18,953 nucleotides of DNA from an uncultured Lachnospiraceae bacterium (GTDB taxonomy: Bacteria; Bacillota_A; Clostridia; Lachnospirales; Lachnospiraceae): the NCBI GenBank assembly GCA_946621895.1, contig CAMOOZ010000039.1, positions 1-18,953 of the forward strand, read 5' to 3'. The first letter of the stretch is position 1; each line of letters begins with the position of its first letter. Under the pieces are notes generated by a model. It worked only from the letters and a program-made list of their open reading frames with translations, made no database searches and was not told where the DNA came from. A program made the translations under genes and the position numbers. Shown here piece by piece: positions 8,367 to 15,611 of this stretch.

Positions 8367-9154
8367 AGGTAGGACTGATCGGAATCGGAAACATGGGGAA
8401 GGCCCTGATCAGGGGAATATTAAGCCGGGGAGAGCTTCAACCCGGGGACATCCTGGCCTCCAGCGGCTTAAGGGAGGAGGAGGAAAAGGCCGCAGAGGAG
8501 TTCGGGATCTGTGTGACGCCGGAAAACAAAGCCGCGGCGGATGGTGCGGATATCCTGATCCTTGCCGTTAAGCCGCAGGTGATCGATGGTGTGATGGAGG
8601 AGGTGCGGGGTTCTCTGGCTGAAAAGACGGTGGTCCTTTCGATTGCCGCAGGGGTTACGCTGGAACGCCTGCAAAATGGGCTGGGTGTGGAAAAACTCAC
8701 CAGAGCCATGCCGAATACCCCCGCGCTGATCGGGGAAGGGACTACGGCTGTTTCCTTTACGGAAAAGGTAACGGAGGAGGAAAAGACTCGGGTGATCGGT
8801 CTGCTTGCCGGCTGCGGCAGCGTTCATGAGATCCCGGAGAAGCTGATGGATGCTGTGGTCGGGATATCAGGCTCATCGCCTGCGTATGTTTTCATGTTCA
8901 TTGAGGCAATGGCAGATGCAGGCGTGCAGGCAGGAATGCCGAGAGCCCTGGCCTATTCATTTGCCGCCGGCGCGGTGGCCGGCTCGGCAAAGCTGATGCT
9001 GCAGTCAGGAAAGCATCCCGGAGAGCTGAAGGATATGGTCACCTCACCTGCGGGAACCACGATCGAGGCTGTACGCGTCCTGGAGGAAAGGGGCTTCAGA
9101 GGGGCCGTGATGGATGCGGTGCTGGCTGCGGCGGAGAAGTCGGCAAGCCTCTAA
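8363..9154 (+). CDS. proC: Pyrroline-5-carboxylate reductase
   Basis: Last step of proline synthesis: reduces 1-pyrroline-5-carboxylate to L-proline with NAD(P)H in the cytoplasm. The 263-aa length is typical. The N-terminal Rossmann motif IGIGNMGKALIRG (residues 5-17) binds the dinucleotide, ILAVKPQ follows at about 72-78, and RAMPNTPALIGEGTT at about 115-129 and SPAYVFMFIEAMADAG near 175 are core P5CR blocks. The family signature is in the C-terminal helical domain (DMVTSPAGTT...LEERGFRG). The start is supported by GGAGG five to six bases upstream. It stands alone after the polysaccharide terminator and converges with the lipoprotein gene on the other strand; the 46-bp gap between them shows no clear terminator for either. 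Confidence 0.95.
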   Translation: MKVGLIGIGNMGKALIRGILSRGELQPGDILASSGLREEEEKAAEEFGICVTPENKAAADGADILILAVKPQVIDGVMEEVRGSLAEKTVVLSIAAGVTLERLQNGLGVEKLTRAMPNTPALIGEGTTAVSFTEKVTEEEKTRVIGLLAGCGSVHEIPEKLMDAVVGISGSSPAYVFMFIEAMADAGVQAGMPRALAYSFAAGAVAGSAKLMLQSGKHPGELKDMVTSPAGTTIEAVRVLEERGFRGAVMDAVLAAAEKSASL

Positions 9155-9200
9155 ATCGCAGCAGCTTTATCTGCGCGCCTTAAAGGATCGTCGGAGCCGG

Positions 9201-10247
9201 TCACGGAATATCCGGCAGGTCCATTTCCAGCCCGGCGATCAGCTTCTCCAGCTCCTCCATGGTGCCGTATTCCATATCGATCATGAAATAACCGGCAGTC
9301 GTGTCACAGGCAAGGTCATAGCCGCCCTCATAGGGGATATATCCGACCCAGTGGACGCCGCCGATATCCCATTCCTGCTTCTCCACATTTTCCAGGGTGT
9401 TCAGGCTTTTCTGAATTTGTTCATCCGCCGTGTCTTTTCCGCACCAGTAGCCGATCTGGCCGCCTGTTTCCACATTTTTGAAAATGAACTGCTTCGGCGC
9501 CGCATCCTTGATCACGGTATAGCCCTCCGGGATGCCGGCCCGGACATGGTCCATTTCAACGACCTGGATGTAATTGACCGCTGCTTCTTCCGTTCCGGCT
9601 GCCGTCTCCTCCTCCGCTTCAGCGCCTGCCGCTTCCCCGGAGTCCGCCGTTTCTGCTTCATCGGAGGCTTTCAGAGCCAGAGAACCAAGCACCTCTTTTG
9701 TCTCGCTGTCCGACAGGGTAAAGCCGATTCCGGACACACGGACATTAATCCCTTCGATCTTGCCGTAAAGCTCAAAGCAGGGCGTTCCGGCGCCGTCATA
9801 GTCGAAGCCTGTCCATTCGAGGCTGCCGAAGGTGCCGCTGGTTTCCGGCTTCTGCCCGTTGGTATAGGTCTCCTTATTGTAATTATAGGACGCCGTCATA
9901 TTTTCATCTGTTTCCTCCGTTTTAAAATCAAAGGAGGAGAAAAAGCATTTTTTCACCGAGAAATACCTGGTGTCCGTTTCATCCAGGACATCTCCGCCGG
10001 AAAATTCAAACCCGGCAGGAACCAGCACAGAGAATTTTCCCCATTCCTCGGTGCGGCTTTCTCCGGAAGCCTCGGTTGTCGCATCTTCTGTTAAAGCCGG
10101 TGTCTCTGCTGATTCCTCCTCCGGGGAAGAAGTCTCCTGTGCTGCGGGTGCGGGCGCAGGCGCCGGGGCGGGTGAGCCGCCGCAGGCGGAAAGACCTGCG
10201 CAAAGTGTGGCGGTGAGTGCTGCAATCATAAGAACTGTCTTTTTCAT
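9201..10247 (-). CDS. Lipoprotein with two tandem related domains, function unknown
   Basis: A 348-aa predicted lipoprotein anchored outside the membrane. The start at 10247 is chosen over longer options because GGAGG sits five bases before it and it gives a proper signal: MKKTVLMIAALTATLCAG then lipobox LSAC, lipidated Cys22. A Pro/Ala and acidic linker (about 25-67) follows. Two domains appear related: about 69-193 and 227-344, separated by an Ala/Glu-rich linker. Each has a beta-rich start with a conserved Pro-Ala/Glu-Gly turn (LVPAGF; GIPEGY), a central aromatic patch (SLEWTGFDYDG; GVHWVGYIPYEGG), and a C-terminal helix with Leu spacing (KEVLGSLAL; EKLIAGLEM). I do not recognise a named family. 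It is transcribed divergently from the wall hydrolase, hinting at an envelope role. Confidence 0.8.
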   Translation of the reverse strand: MKKTVLMIAALTATLCAGLSACGGSPAPAPAPAPAAQETSSPEEESAETPALTEDATTEASGESRTEEWGKFSVLVPAGFEFSGGDVLDETDTRYFSVKKCFFSSFDFKTEETDENMTASYNYNKETYTNGQKPETSGTFGSLEWTGFDYDGAGTPCFELYGKIEGINVRVSGIGFTLSDSETKEVLGSLALKASDEAETADSGEAAGAEAEEETAAGTEEAAVNYIQVVEMDHVRAGIPEGYTVIKDAAPKQFIFKNVETGGQIGYWCGKDTADEQIQKSLNTLENVEKQEWDIGGVHWVGYIPYEGGYDLACDTTAGYFMIDMEYGTMEELEKLIAGLEMDLPDIP

Positions 10248-10348
10248 TTTTTCCTCCATTCCGAATCGCAGCGGATAAACCGCGAGGCAAATATCCAATT
10301 TGCTGAAGCGCTTCAAATCTGTGACGTAAAAAATAAAAATCTTCAATC

Positions 10349-10377
10349 AGTATAACGCGAAACGGAAAAATTGTAAA
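10349..10377 (-). promoter_or_regulatory. Promoter of the two-domain lipoprotein gene
   Basis: Read on the minus strand: -35 TTTACA (plus-strand 10372-10377), 17-bp spacer, -10 TATACT (plus-strand 10349-10354). Each hexamer matches the SigA consensus at five of six bases. Transcription would start near 10342, giving about a 95-nt leader before the start codon at 10247. Confidence 0.6.
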
Positions 10378-10402
10378 AATTGTGACAAGTTTACATAAGG
10401 AT

Positions 10403-10431
10403 TTGACAGGAGTATTTTATTTTGTTAATAT
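10403..10431 (+). promoter_or_regulatory. Strong SigA-type promoter of the SH3/SleB-like hydrolase gene
   Basis: Perfect -35 TTGACA (10403-10408), exactly 17-bp spacer, -10 TAATAT (10426-10431). The start of transcription is expected near 10438, about 80 nt before the coding start. It is back to back with the lipoprotein promoter; the two -35 boxes are 25 bp apart. The surrounding 272-bp gap is strongly AT-rich and has two copies of the palindrome TTGTRACAA (10380-10388 and 10456-10464), which are candidate operators. Confidence 0.75.
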
Positions 10432-10519
10432 TTACTCACTTTTCTATTAATACTTTTGTAACAATTAACAGGCCGCTGCGTGAAAAAGGTCTGTTGATTT
10501 ACTGCATTTGGGGTGCGTT

Positions 10520-11827
10520 GTGGAAAAAACGATTAAAACCGTGGTTTCCATATTGTTGGTGTGCGTTTTTGCGCTCCGGCCTTTCGCCGCTTCTGCCAGG
10601 GAAGGGGTCTCTGACAACGCGGTTATTTCGCAGTCCCTGCTTTCCGATGAAGCAAAAAGGGAGGCCAGGGACCTGAAGGTTGCAGGGGTGGACATGGTTT
10701 TCGATCCCTCCGTGGAGCTGCAGGATTATCGGGAATATCTGACGAAGATCGACACCGCTTTGCCCGAATCTGCAGAGGAATCTGCGGATGGCTCCTATAT
10801 GCTCGGTGATCTGAAGGTGGAGCGGATTCCGGTGAAACCGGAGAAGGAAGAGAGCACTGTTTCCGGAAACGAAGCGGCAGAGAATGAGCAGGGGCGGGAA
10901 AGCATTGCCGAAGAGCAGAGCAGGGCATCGGATGTGTCGGAGCTGGCGAACGGAGACGGCGCCGGAAGCATCGTGATGGCCAATGTTTCCGATACGCTGA
11001 ATGTGCGGCAGGAACCCTTCGAGAGCGCGCCAAAGGTGGGCTTTCTGTATAAAGACTGCGGCGGCACGCTGCTGGAAAGAAAGAATGGCTGGACAAAGCT
11101 TCAGAGCGGGCAGGTGACTGGCTGGGCGAAGGATGATTTCCTGCTGTTTGGCGAGGAAGCGCAGAAGCTCTATCAGGAGGTTGGAAATAAGACCGCTTCC
11201 GTCACGGCGGACGCGCTGCGCGTCAGGAAATCGCCGGGCACGGATTCCGGCATTTACGGCATGATCGGCACGGGAGAGAGCCTTGATGTGGTGGAGGATG
11301 CCGATGCGGAATGGGTGGCCGTAGACTATGACGGCGATGTGGGTTATGTTTCCAGAGCGTTTGTGGAGATCGCTTTCCGCGTGGATTCCGGGGAAACGAT
11401 CGAGCAGGTAAAGGAAAGAGAGGAAGCCCTGGAGCAGAAGCGCAGGGAAGAGGCAAAGCAGCGCCTCAGCGCGCAGAAAAAAGAGGCGCAGGAGGCGGAC
11501 GGCACGAGGCTTCTGGCAGCGCTTGTACAGTGTGAGGCGGCAAATCAGCCCTATGAGGGGCAGGTGGCCGTGGCTGCGGTCGTGATGAACAGGGTAAAAA
11601 GCGGCGGCTATCCGAATTCCATTTCCGGCGTGATCTTTGCCTCCGGTCAGTTTACACCTGCCAAGAGCGGGAAAGTGATGAAAGCGTACAACGGCAATAT
11701 CAGGCAGTCCTGTATGGAGGCGGCGGCCTCCGCCATTTCAGGTTATTCCAATGTAGGTAATGCTACACACTTCAAGGTGGTGGGACTTCATGATGGTCTT
11801 GTCATCGGAAATCATGTCTTCTGGTAA
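10520..11827 (+). CDS. Secreted cell-wall hydrolase with two SH3 domains and an SleB-type (Hydrolase_2) domain
   Basis: A 435-aa exported enzyme likely to cut peptidoglycan. The GTG at 10520 is preferred to the TTG at 10508, which has no ribosome binding site; GGGGTG precedes the GTG at short spacing. The signal peptide is residues 1-26 (hydrophobic VVSILLVCVFALRPF, ending AASA). Then comes an acidic linker, bacterial SH3 domain 1 (about 151-209, DTLNVRQEP...GWAKDDFL), SH3 domain 2 (about 226-282, ADALRVRKSPG...GYVSRAFV), and a charged coiled-coil-like segment (about 291-326). A C-terminal Hydrolase_2 domain follows (about 327-435), with probable catalytic Glu339 in VQCEAANQPYEGQ and the terminal NATHF...IGNHVFW block. 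SleB itself is a spore cortex-lytic transglycosylase; a vegetative wall role is equally possible here. Confidence 0.88.
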   Translation: MEKTIKTVVSILLVCVFALRPFAASAREGVSDNAVISQSLLSDEAKREARDLKVAGVDMVFDPSVELQDYREYLTKIDTALPESAEESADGSYMLGDLKVERIPVKPEKEESTVSGNEAAENEQGRESIAEEQSRASDVSELANGDGAGSIVMANVSDTLNVRQEPFESAPKVGFLYKDCGGTLLERKNGWTKLQSGQVTGWAKDDFLLFGEEAQKLYQEVGNKTASVTADALRVRKSPGTDSGIYGMIGTGESLDVVEDADAEWVAVDYDGDVGYVSRAFVEIAFRVDSGETIEQVKEREEALEQKRREEAKQRLSAQKKEAQEADGTRLLAALVQCEAANQPYEGQVAVAAVVMNRVKSGGYPNSISGVIFASGQFTPAKSGKVMKAYNGNIRQSCMEAAASAISGYSNVGNATHFKVVGLHDGLVIGNHVFW

Positions 11828-11843
11828 AAGCGGCTGCGCTTTT
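11826..11843 (+). terminator. Compact terminator after the hydrolase gene
   Basis: Perfect 7-bp stem AAAAGCG (11826-11832) / CGCTTTT (11837-11843) with a GCTG tetraloop, beginning inside the stop codon. The U-run is short (four bases, part of the stem), so it is a modest terminator. Confidence 0.55.
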
Positions 11844-11868
11844 CCGATCTTTCGCTTTATGCTATAAT
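11840..11868 (+). promoter_or_regulatory. Extended -10 promoter of nfeD-SPFH
   Basis: Perfect -10 TATAAT (11863-11868) preceded by TGC, giving the extended TGnTATAAT form. The -35 region 17 bp upstream is poor (TTTTCC, 11840-11845), which an extended -10 can compensate. Transcription is expected near 11875, about 60 nt before the nfeD start. Confidence 0.6.
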
Positions 11869-11936
11869 TCGCTTACTGTAACTGCATGGTTTCGCGGTGA
11901 AAATCCGGTGAAGGTCCGGCGAAAGCGAGGTAGTTG

Positions 11937-12395
11937 ATGGAGCTTTTCGATAGCTGGATAACCCTTTGGCTGGTGCTCCTGGCACTTTTTCTGGTGATCG
12001 AAGCGGTCACGCTGGGGCTTACCACGATCTGGTGCGCCGGTGGGGCTCTTCCGGCGCTTGTCCTTGCTGTTTTCGGAATTCATCCGGGAATCCAGCTCGG
12101 GGTTTTTGTGGGCGTCTCATTGCTGCTCTTTTTCTTCACCAGACCCATTGCCGTAAAGTTTTTTAATAAGAATCGCCTGAAAACGAATGTGGAGGCGATG
12201 ATCGATAAACAGGGCATTGTGATCGTGGAGATCGATAATCTGGCAGGGACAGGAAGGGTTCAGGTGGAAGGCTCGGAGTGGCTGGCCAGGAATTATATCG
12301 ACGATGGGCTGATCCCCTCAGGAACTGTGGTGATCGTCAGGGCGGTGTCCGGCAATAAGCTGATGGTGGAGAGATCCGCAGAAAGGAGCGGGTGA
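11937..12395 (+). CDS. NfeD-family membrane protein (short form)
   Basis: A 152-aa membrane protein of the short NfeD type, like E. coli YbbK, without the ClpP-like protease domain of long NfeD proteins. The N-terminal half has hydrophobic spans at about residues 8-27 (WLVLLALFLVIEAVTL), 32-48 and 51-68. The C-terminal half (about 80-152) is the OB-fold NfeD domain (TNVEAMIDKQGIV...GRVQVEGSEWLARN...VIVRAVSGNKLMVE). The ATG at 11937 is chosen because GAGG ends six bases before it; a TTG at 11934 is too close. Its TGA overlaps the ATG of the SPFH gene by one base. NfeD and SPFH proteins are widely paired and are thought to assemble in membrane microdomains; the exact function is unsettled. Confidence 0.88.
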   Translation: MELFDSWITLWLVLLALFLVIEAVTLGLTTIWCAGGALPALVLAVFGIHPGIQLGVFVGVSLLLFFFTRPIAVKFFNKNRLKTNVEAMIDKQGIVIVEIDNLAGTGRVQVEGSEWLARNYIDDGLIPSGTVVIVRAVSGNKLMVERSAERSG

Positions 12396-13315
12396 TGACG
12401 ACTGCATTGTTTGTTTTGATCGTACTGCTGTTTCTTCTTTTGATCTCCTGTGTGAAGATCGTGCCGCAGGCACATGCCTATGTGGTGGAAAGACTGGGCG
12501 CCTATCAGGGCACCTGGTCCGTGGGACTTCATGTGCGTGTGCTTTTTCTGGACAGGATCGCAAGGAAGGTGAGCCTGAAGGAGCAGGTGGTGGATTTCGC
12601 GCCGCAGCCCGTGATCACGAAAGACAATGTAACGATGCGGATCGACACGGTGGTCTTCTATCAGATCACGGATCCGAAGCTTTTCTGCTACGGTGTGGAT
12701 AATCCGATCATGGCGATCGAAAATCTGACCGCCACGACGCTGCGGAATATCATCGGGGAAATGGAGCTGGATCAGACCCTGACCTCCAGAGAGGTCATCA
12801 ACACGAAGATGCGCTCCTCTTTGGATGTGGCCACGGATCCCTGGGGGATCAAGGTGAACCGGGTGGAGTTAAAGAATATCATTCCGCCCCAGGAGATCCA
12901 GAACGCGATGGAAAAGCAGATGAAGGCCGAGCGGGAGCGCAGGGAGGCCGTCACCAGGGCCGAGGGTGAAAAGAAGGCCAATGTGACCGTGGCGGAAGGC
13001 AGAAAGGAAGCCGCGATCCTTGAGGCCGAGGCGGAAAAACAGTCCGCGATCCTGCGGGCGGAGGCCGCAAAGGAAAAGATGATCAGAGAGGCGGAGGGCC
13101 AGGCGGAGGCGATCCTGAAGGTGCAGAAGGCCACGGCGGACGGCATCCGGATGATCAAAGAGGCCGGCGCCGATGAGTCGGTGCTGAAGCTGAAGAGCCT
13201 TGAGGCTTTCGAGCGGGCTTCCCAGGGCCAGGCGAATAAGATCATTATCCCGTCTGAGATCGCGGGGATCGCGGGACTTGCGGCAGGCGTAAAAAATATT
13301 CTGGATAAGGGATGA
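12395..13315 (+). CDS. SPFH/stomatin-like membrane protein (QmcA/HflC type)
   Basis: A 306-aa protein matching E. coli QmcA in length and partner. It has an N-terminal membrane anchor (residues about 4-20, LFVLIVLLFLLLISC) and an SPFH/Band-7 domain from about 21 to 185 (VPQAHAYVVERLGAY, VDFAPQPVITKDNVTMRID, YGVDNPIMAIENLTATTLRN). A long Ala/Glu/Lys-rich coiled coil (about 185-245, with repeats such as EAEAEKQSAILRAEAAKEK) and a C-terminal tail ending KNILDKG follow. The ATG at 12395 has AAGGAG six bases upstream; a GTG three bases earlier is less well placed. It is coupled to nfeD by TGATG. A scaffold role in membrane microdomains is the family expectation. It is not necessarily linked to argF, which follows after 81 nt. 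Confidence 0.9.
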   Translation: MTTALFVLIVLLFLLLISCVKIVPQAHAYVVERLGAYQGTWSVGLHVRVLFLDRIARKVSLKEQVVDFAPQPVITKDNVTMRIDTVVFYQITDPKLFCYGVDNPIMAIENLTATTLRNIIGEMELDQTLTSREVINTKMRSSLDVATDPWGIKVNRVELKNIIPPQEIQNAMEKQMKAERERREAVTRAEGEKKANVTVAEGRKEAAILEAEAEKQSAILRAEAAKEKMIREAEGQAEAILKVQKATADGIRMIKEAGADESVLKLKSLEAFERASQGQANKIIIPSEIAGIAGLAAGVKNILDKG

Positions 13316-13396
13316 AGGGGCGGTGTATCCCCGGTATCAGGCGACAGGATTTGGTTACCTTAAGTTCGTTCGCCTGGCGATAGAATGGAGATTGAA

Positions 13397-14392
13397 ATGG
13401 ATCTGAAAGGAAGACACTTTTTAAAACTGTTGGATTACTCCCCGGAGGAGATCGTGTATCTCACGGATCTGGCGGCGAAGCTGAAGGAGAAGAAGAAAAA
13501 GGGCATCCCCGTGGATGTGCTGAAGACAAAAAATGTGGCGCTGATCTTCGAGAAGACCAGCACGAGGACACGCTGTGCCTTTGAGGTGGCGGCACATGAT
13601 CTTGGCATGGGGACGACCTATCTGGAGCCAAGGGCCTCGCAGATCGGGAAGAAGGAAAGCATCGCGGATACGGCAAAGGTGCTTGGCAGCATGTTCGACG
13701 GCATCGAGTACAGGGGTTTTGGCCAGGAGATCGTGGAGGAGTTTGCGGCAAACGCGGGGGTTCCTGTCTGGAACGGGCTGACCAATGAGTTTCACCCGAC
13801 GCAGATGCTGGCCGATCTTCTGACCATCCGGGAAAACTTCGGCCGGATAAAGGGCCTTAAGCTGGCCTACCTTGGGGACGCCCGTTATAATATGGGGAAT
13901 TCCCTGATGGTGCTCTGTGCGAAGATGGGGATGCGCTACGCGGCCGTAACGGACCGGAAATATTTCCCGGAACAGGCGCTGACCGATACCTGCATTGCGA
14001 TGGCAAAGGAGTCGGGCGGCGACATCCTGCTCACAGAAGATGTGGCAGAGGGGGTAAAGGACGCCGATGTGATCTATACGGATGTGTGGGTGTCCATGGG
14101 CGAGCCGGACGAGGTCTGGGCGGAGAGGATCAGAGAGCTTTCTCCCTATAAGGTAACGGAGCAGGTGATGGAGATGGCCGGAAAGGACGCGATCTTCATG
14201 CACTGCCTCCCCGCCTTCCATGATCTGGAAACAGAGATCGGCAGGGAAATGGGGGAAAAGTTTGGCTTTTCCGAGCTGGAGGTGACGGATCAGGTCTTCC
14301 TTTCCCCGGCCTCAAGGGTGTTCGAGGAGGCGGAAAACAGGATGCATACGATCAAGGCCGTCATGGCAGCCACACTCGGTGCTTCCTTTTGA
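13397..14392 (+). CDS. argF: Ornithine carbamoyltransferase
   Basis: Transfers the carbamoyl group of carbamoyl phosphate to L-ornithine, giving citrulline: arginine synthesis (argF) or, in reverse, the deiminase pathway (arcB). The 331 aa match the family. Carbamoyl-phosphate binding STRTR is at 55-59, HPTQ at 133-136, the ornithine-side block NMGNSLMV at about 169-176, SMGEPDE near 234, and catalytic HCLP at 269-272 (Cys270). The start at 13397 is preferred because GGAG ends six bases before it and the protein then begins [10 protein letters not shown], the usual OTC start; the ATG at 13385 has no ribosome binding site. No other arginine gene is adjacent, so biosynthetic versus catabolic use is undecided. 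A hairpin (13335-13382) sits just before its ribosome binding site. Confidence 0.95.
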   Translation: MDLKGRHFLKLLDYSPEEIVYLTDLAAKLKEKKKKGIPVDVLKTKNVALIFEKTSTRTRCAFEVAAHDLGMGTTYLEPRASQIGKKESIADTAKVLGSMFDGIEYRGFGQEIVEEFAANAGVPVWNGLTNEFHPTQMLADLLTIRENFGRIKGLKLAYLGDARYNMGNSLMVLCAKMGMRYAAVTDRKYFPEQALTDTCIAMAKESGGDILLTEDVAEGVKDADVIYTDVWVSMGEPDEVWAERIRELSPYKVTEQVMEMAGKDAIFMHCLPAFHDLETEIGREMGEKFGFSELEVTDQVFLSPASRVFEEAENRMHTIKAVMAATLGASF

Positions 14393-14399
14393 TTGAAGC

Positions 14400-14428
14400 T
14401 TGACAGCACTTATGTCTGAGGCTAAAAT
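14400..14428 (+). promoter_or_regulatory. Strong promoter of the rplM-rpsI operon
   Basis: Perfect -35 TTGACA (14400-14405), 17-bp spacer, -10 TAAAAT (14423-14428). It begins eight bases after the argF stop, so the ribosomal operon is transcribed independently. Transcription is expected near 14434, leaving about 240 nt of untranslated leader. Confidence 0.8.
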
Positions 14429-14433
14429 ATAAA

Positions 14434-14674
14434 GGCTTGACGCCTTGCCATAGGTCCCCGGACAGGCTTATGGATAGGTAAACTTGCAAAATCAGTGCGA
14501 TAGCTGGTTTTCCGTATTCGCATATTGCGCAGCTCTGCCTTTAGCAGAGAACACAGGCGGAGCGGAAATGTTCAAAGGACGGGGGAATTCCACAGCCCCA
14601 GGTCTTCGGCATATCGCCGGAATGGATAAGTGAGCAGCTGCCCTTTCGGGCTTTCAGAATCGGAGGAATGAAGA
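14434..14674 (+). promoter_or_regulatory. Structured 5' leader of rplM-rpsI, candidate ribosomal-protein autoregulatory element
   Basis: About 240 nt with no ORF and many possible stems. AAGGC/GCCTT (14432-14446) lies at the very 5' end. CCATA/TATGG (14448-14473) encloses a small GTCC/GGAC hairpin. AAAATCAG/CTGGTTTT (14488-14511) is 8 bp with one G-U pair and an 8-nt loop. CTCTGC/GCAGAG (14533-14549) follows, then GAC-GGGG/CCCC-GTC (14578-14604), TTCGGC/GCC(G)GAA (14605-14622), and GCCC/GGGC (14640-14651) with a following TTT, ending 10 nt before the ribosome binding site. Low-GC Gram-positives are known to carry an L13 leader in the rplM-rpsI 5' UTR; I cannot confirm from memory that this matches that model. 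The last hairpin could be a weak attenuator. Confidence 0.6.
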
Positions 14675-15109
14675 ATGGATACATTCGTGGCAACCCCCGC
14701 CACTATCGAGCGCAAATGGCTCGTGGTGGATGCGGAGGGAAAAACATTGGGAAGGCTTTGCAGTGTGATCGCTGCCCTTCTCCGCGGGAAGCATAAGCCG
14801 TACTTTACCCCTTTCATTGACTGTGGGGATAATGTCATCGTGATCAATGCGGAAAAGATCAGCGTGACAGGCAAGAAGCTGGATCAGAAGAAATATTATC
14901 ACCACTCTAAATATGTGGGCGGGATGAAGGTGCAGACCCTGAGGGAAAAGCTGGCAAAGAAGCCGGAATCCGTGATCGAGCAGGCGGTGAAGGGAATGCT
15001 GCCGAAGGGCGCGCTGGGACATCAGATGGCGCAGAAGCTGCATGTATACGCAGGACCGGAGCATAAGCACCAGGCGCAGAAGCCGGAAGTTTACGAGGTT
15101 CAGGCATAA
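14675..15109 (+). CDS. rplM: Large-subunit ribosomal protein L13
   Basis: A 144-aa component of the 50S subunit that binds domain II of 23S rRNA early in assembly. The sequence shows the family blocks [14 protein letters not shown] (16-29), [27 protein letters not shown] (about 36-62, quoted by position), [11 protein letters not shown] near 73-83, and the C-terminal AVKGMLPKG...[17 protein letters not shown]. The ATG is preceded by GGAGG at eight-base spacing. It is first in the two-gene operon with rpsI, the standard bacterial arrangement, and is preceded by the long leader described separately. L13 is the natural candidate for autogenous control of this transcript. Confidence 0.98.
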   Translation: MDTFVATPATIERKWLVVDAEGKTLGRLCSVIAALLRGKHKPYFTPFIDCGDNVIVINAEKISVTGKKLDQKKYYHHSKYVGGMKVQTLREKLAKKPESVIEQAVKGMLPKGALGHQMAQKLHVYAGPEHKHQAQKPEVYEVQA

Positions 15110-15168
15110 GGAGACGACAGGTCAGACGGAGAGGTTCTGAGCCTTTCCCCACAGGAGGATAAAAAAAG

Positions 15169-15564
15169 ATGGCGAAGGGAACGCAGTATTACGGCACGGG
15201 AAGAAGAAAGAATTCCGTGGCAAGAGTATATCTCACAAACGGTTCGGGCCAGATCACGATCAATGATCGTCCGATCGACGAGTATTTCGGTCCGGAGACA
15301 CTGAAGCTTATCGTCAGGCAGCCCCTGGTTGCGACGGATAATACCACCAGGTTTGATGTGAAGGTCTTTGTGAAGGGCGGCGGCACAAGCGGCCAGGCCG
15401 GCGCAGTGCGTCACGGCATCGCGAGGGCGCTGCTGGAGGCGGATGAGGAATACCGTCCGGTGCTGAAGAAGGCGGGCTTCCTGACCAGAGACCCCAGAAT
15501 GAAGGAAAGAAAGAAGTACGGTCTCAAAGCTGCACGCCGCGCACCGCAGTTCTCGAAGAGATAA
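15169..15564 (+). CDS. rpsI: Small-subunit ribosomal protein S9
   Basis: A 131-aa 30S protein whose C-terminal tail reaches the P-site tRNA. Diagnostic blocks are [15 protein letters not shown] near the N-terminus, [34 protein letters not shown] in the middle, and [27 protein letters not shown] at the end; the terminal SKR is the conserved tail that contacts tRNA. AGGAGG lies ten bases before the ATG. The 59-nt gap from rplM has no promoter that I can see, so the pair is co-transcribed. Transcription probably runs on into the structured 3' region and stops at the terminator ending near 15775. Confidence 0.98.
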   Translation: MAKGTQYYGTGRRKNSVARVYLTNGSGQITINDRPIDEYFGPETLKLIVRQPLVATDNTTRFDVKVFVKGGGTSGQAGAVRHGIARALLEADEEYRPVLKKAGFLTRDPRMKERKKYGLKAARRAPQFSKR

Positions 15565-15579
15565 TCGGTGGTGCTTCTC

Positions 15580-15611
15580 AGGACGCCTATATATACAATA
15601 TATTGCGTCCT
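15580..15611. repeat. Hairpin in the rpsI 3' region
   Basis: Inverted repeat AGGACGC (15580-15586) / GCGTCCT (15605-15611), with an inner ATATAT/ATATAT pairing, lying 15 nt after rpsI. There is no U-tract on either side, so it is not a standard terminator; it could protect the mRNA 3' end. Flanking GGTGC-TTCTC (15570-15579) can also pair with GAGAAGC...GCACC (15642-15663). Confidence 0.5.

Larger units (their letters stand above)
10248..10519. other. Divergent regulatory gap between lipoprotein and hydrolase genes
   Basis: 272 bp without a gene. It holds the two back-to-back promoters listed separately, two TTGTRACAA palindromes (10380-10388, 10456-10464), and an inverted pair TGTAAA (10372-10377) / TTTACA (10390-10395) lying between the -35 boxes. 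It is much more AT-rich than the flanking genes. Confidence 0.6.

Noticed and set aside
9114..10094. 326-codon plus-strand reading frame opposite the lipoprotein gene
   Set aside because: Antisense of a gene with a clear lipobox, ribosome binding site and promoter; its protein has no recognisable family pattern and it starts inside proC.
10248..10346. Longer N-terminus for the two-domain lipoprotein, starting at 10346
   Set aside because: That start would lie upstream of the predicted transcription start and would add 33 residues before a well-formed signal peptide and lipobox; the start at 10247 has GGAGG at five-base spacing.
10372..10464. WalR binding box upstream of the wall hydrolase
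   Set aside because: Half-sites matching TGTWAH exist, but no two occur as a direct repeat at the required five-base spacing.
13421..14221. 266-codon minus-strand reading frame opposite argF
   Set aside because: Long antisense frames are expected opposite GC-rich genes; argF is unambiguous and the antisense product shows no family features.
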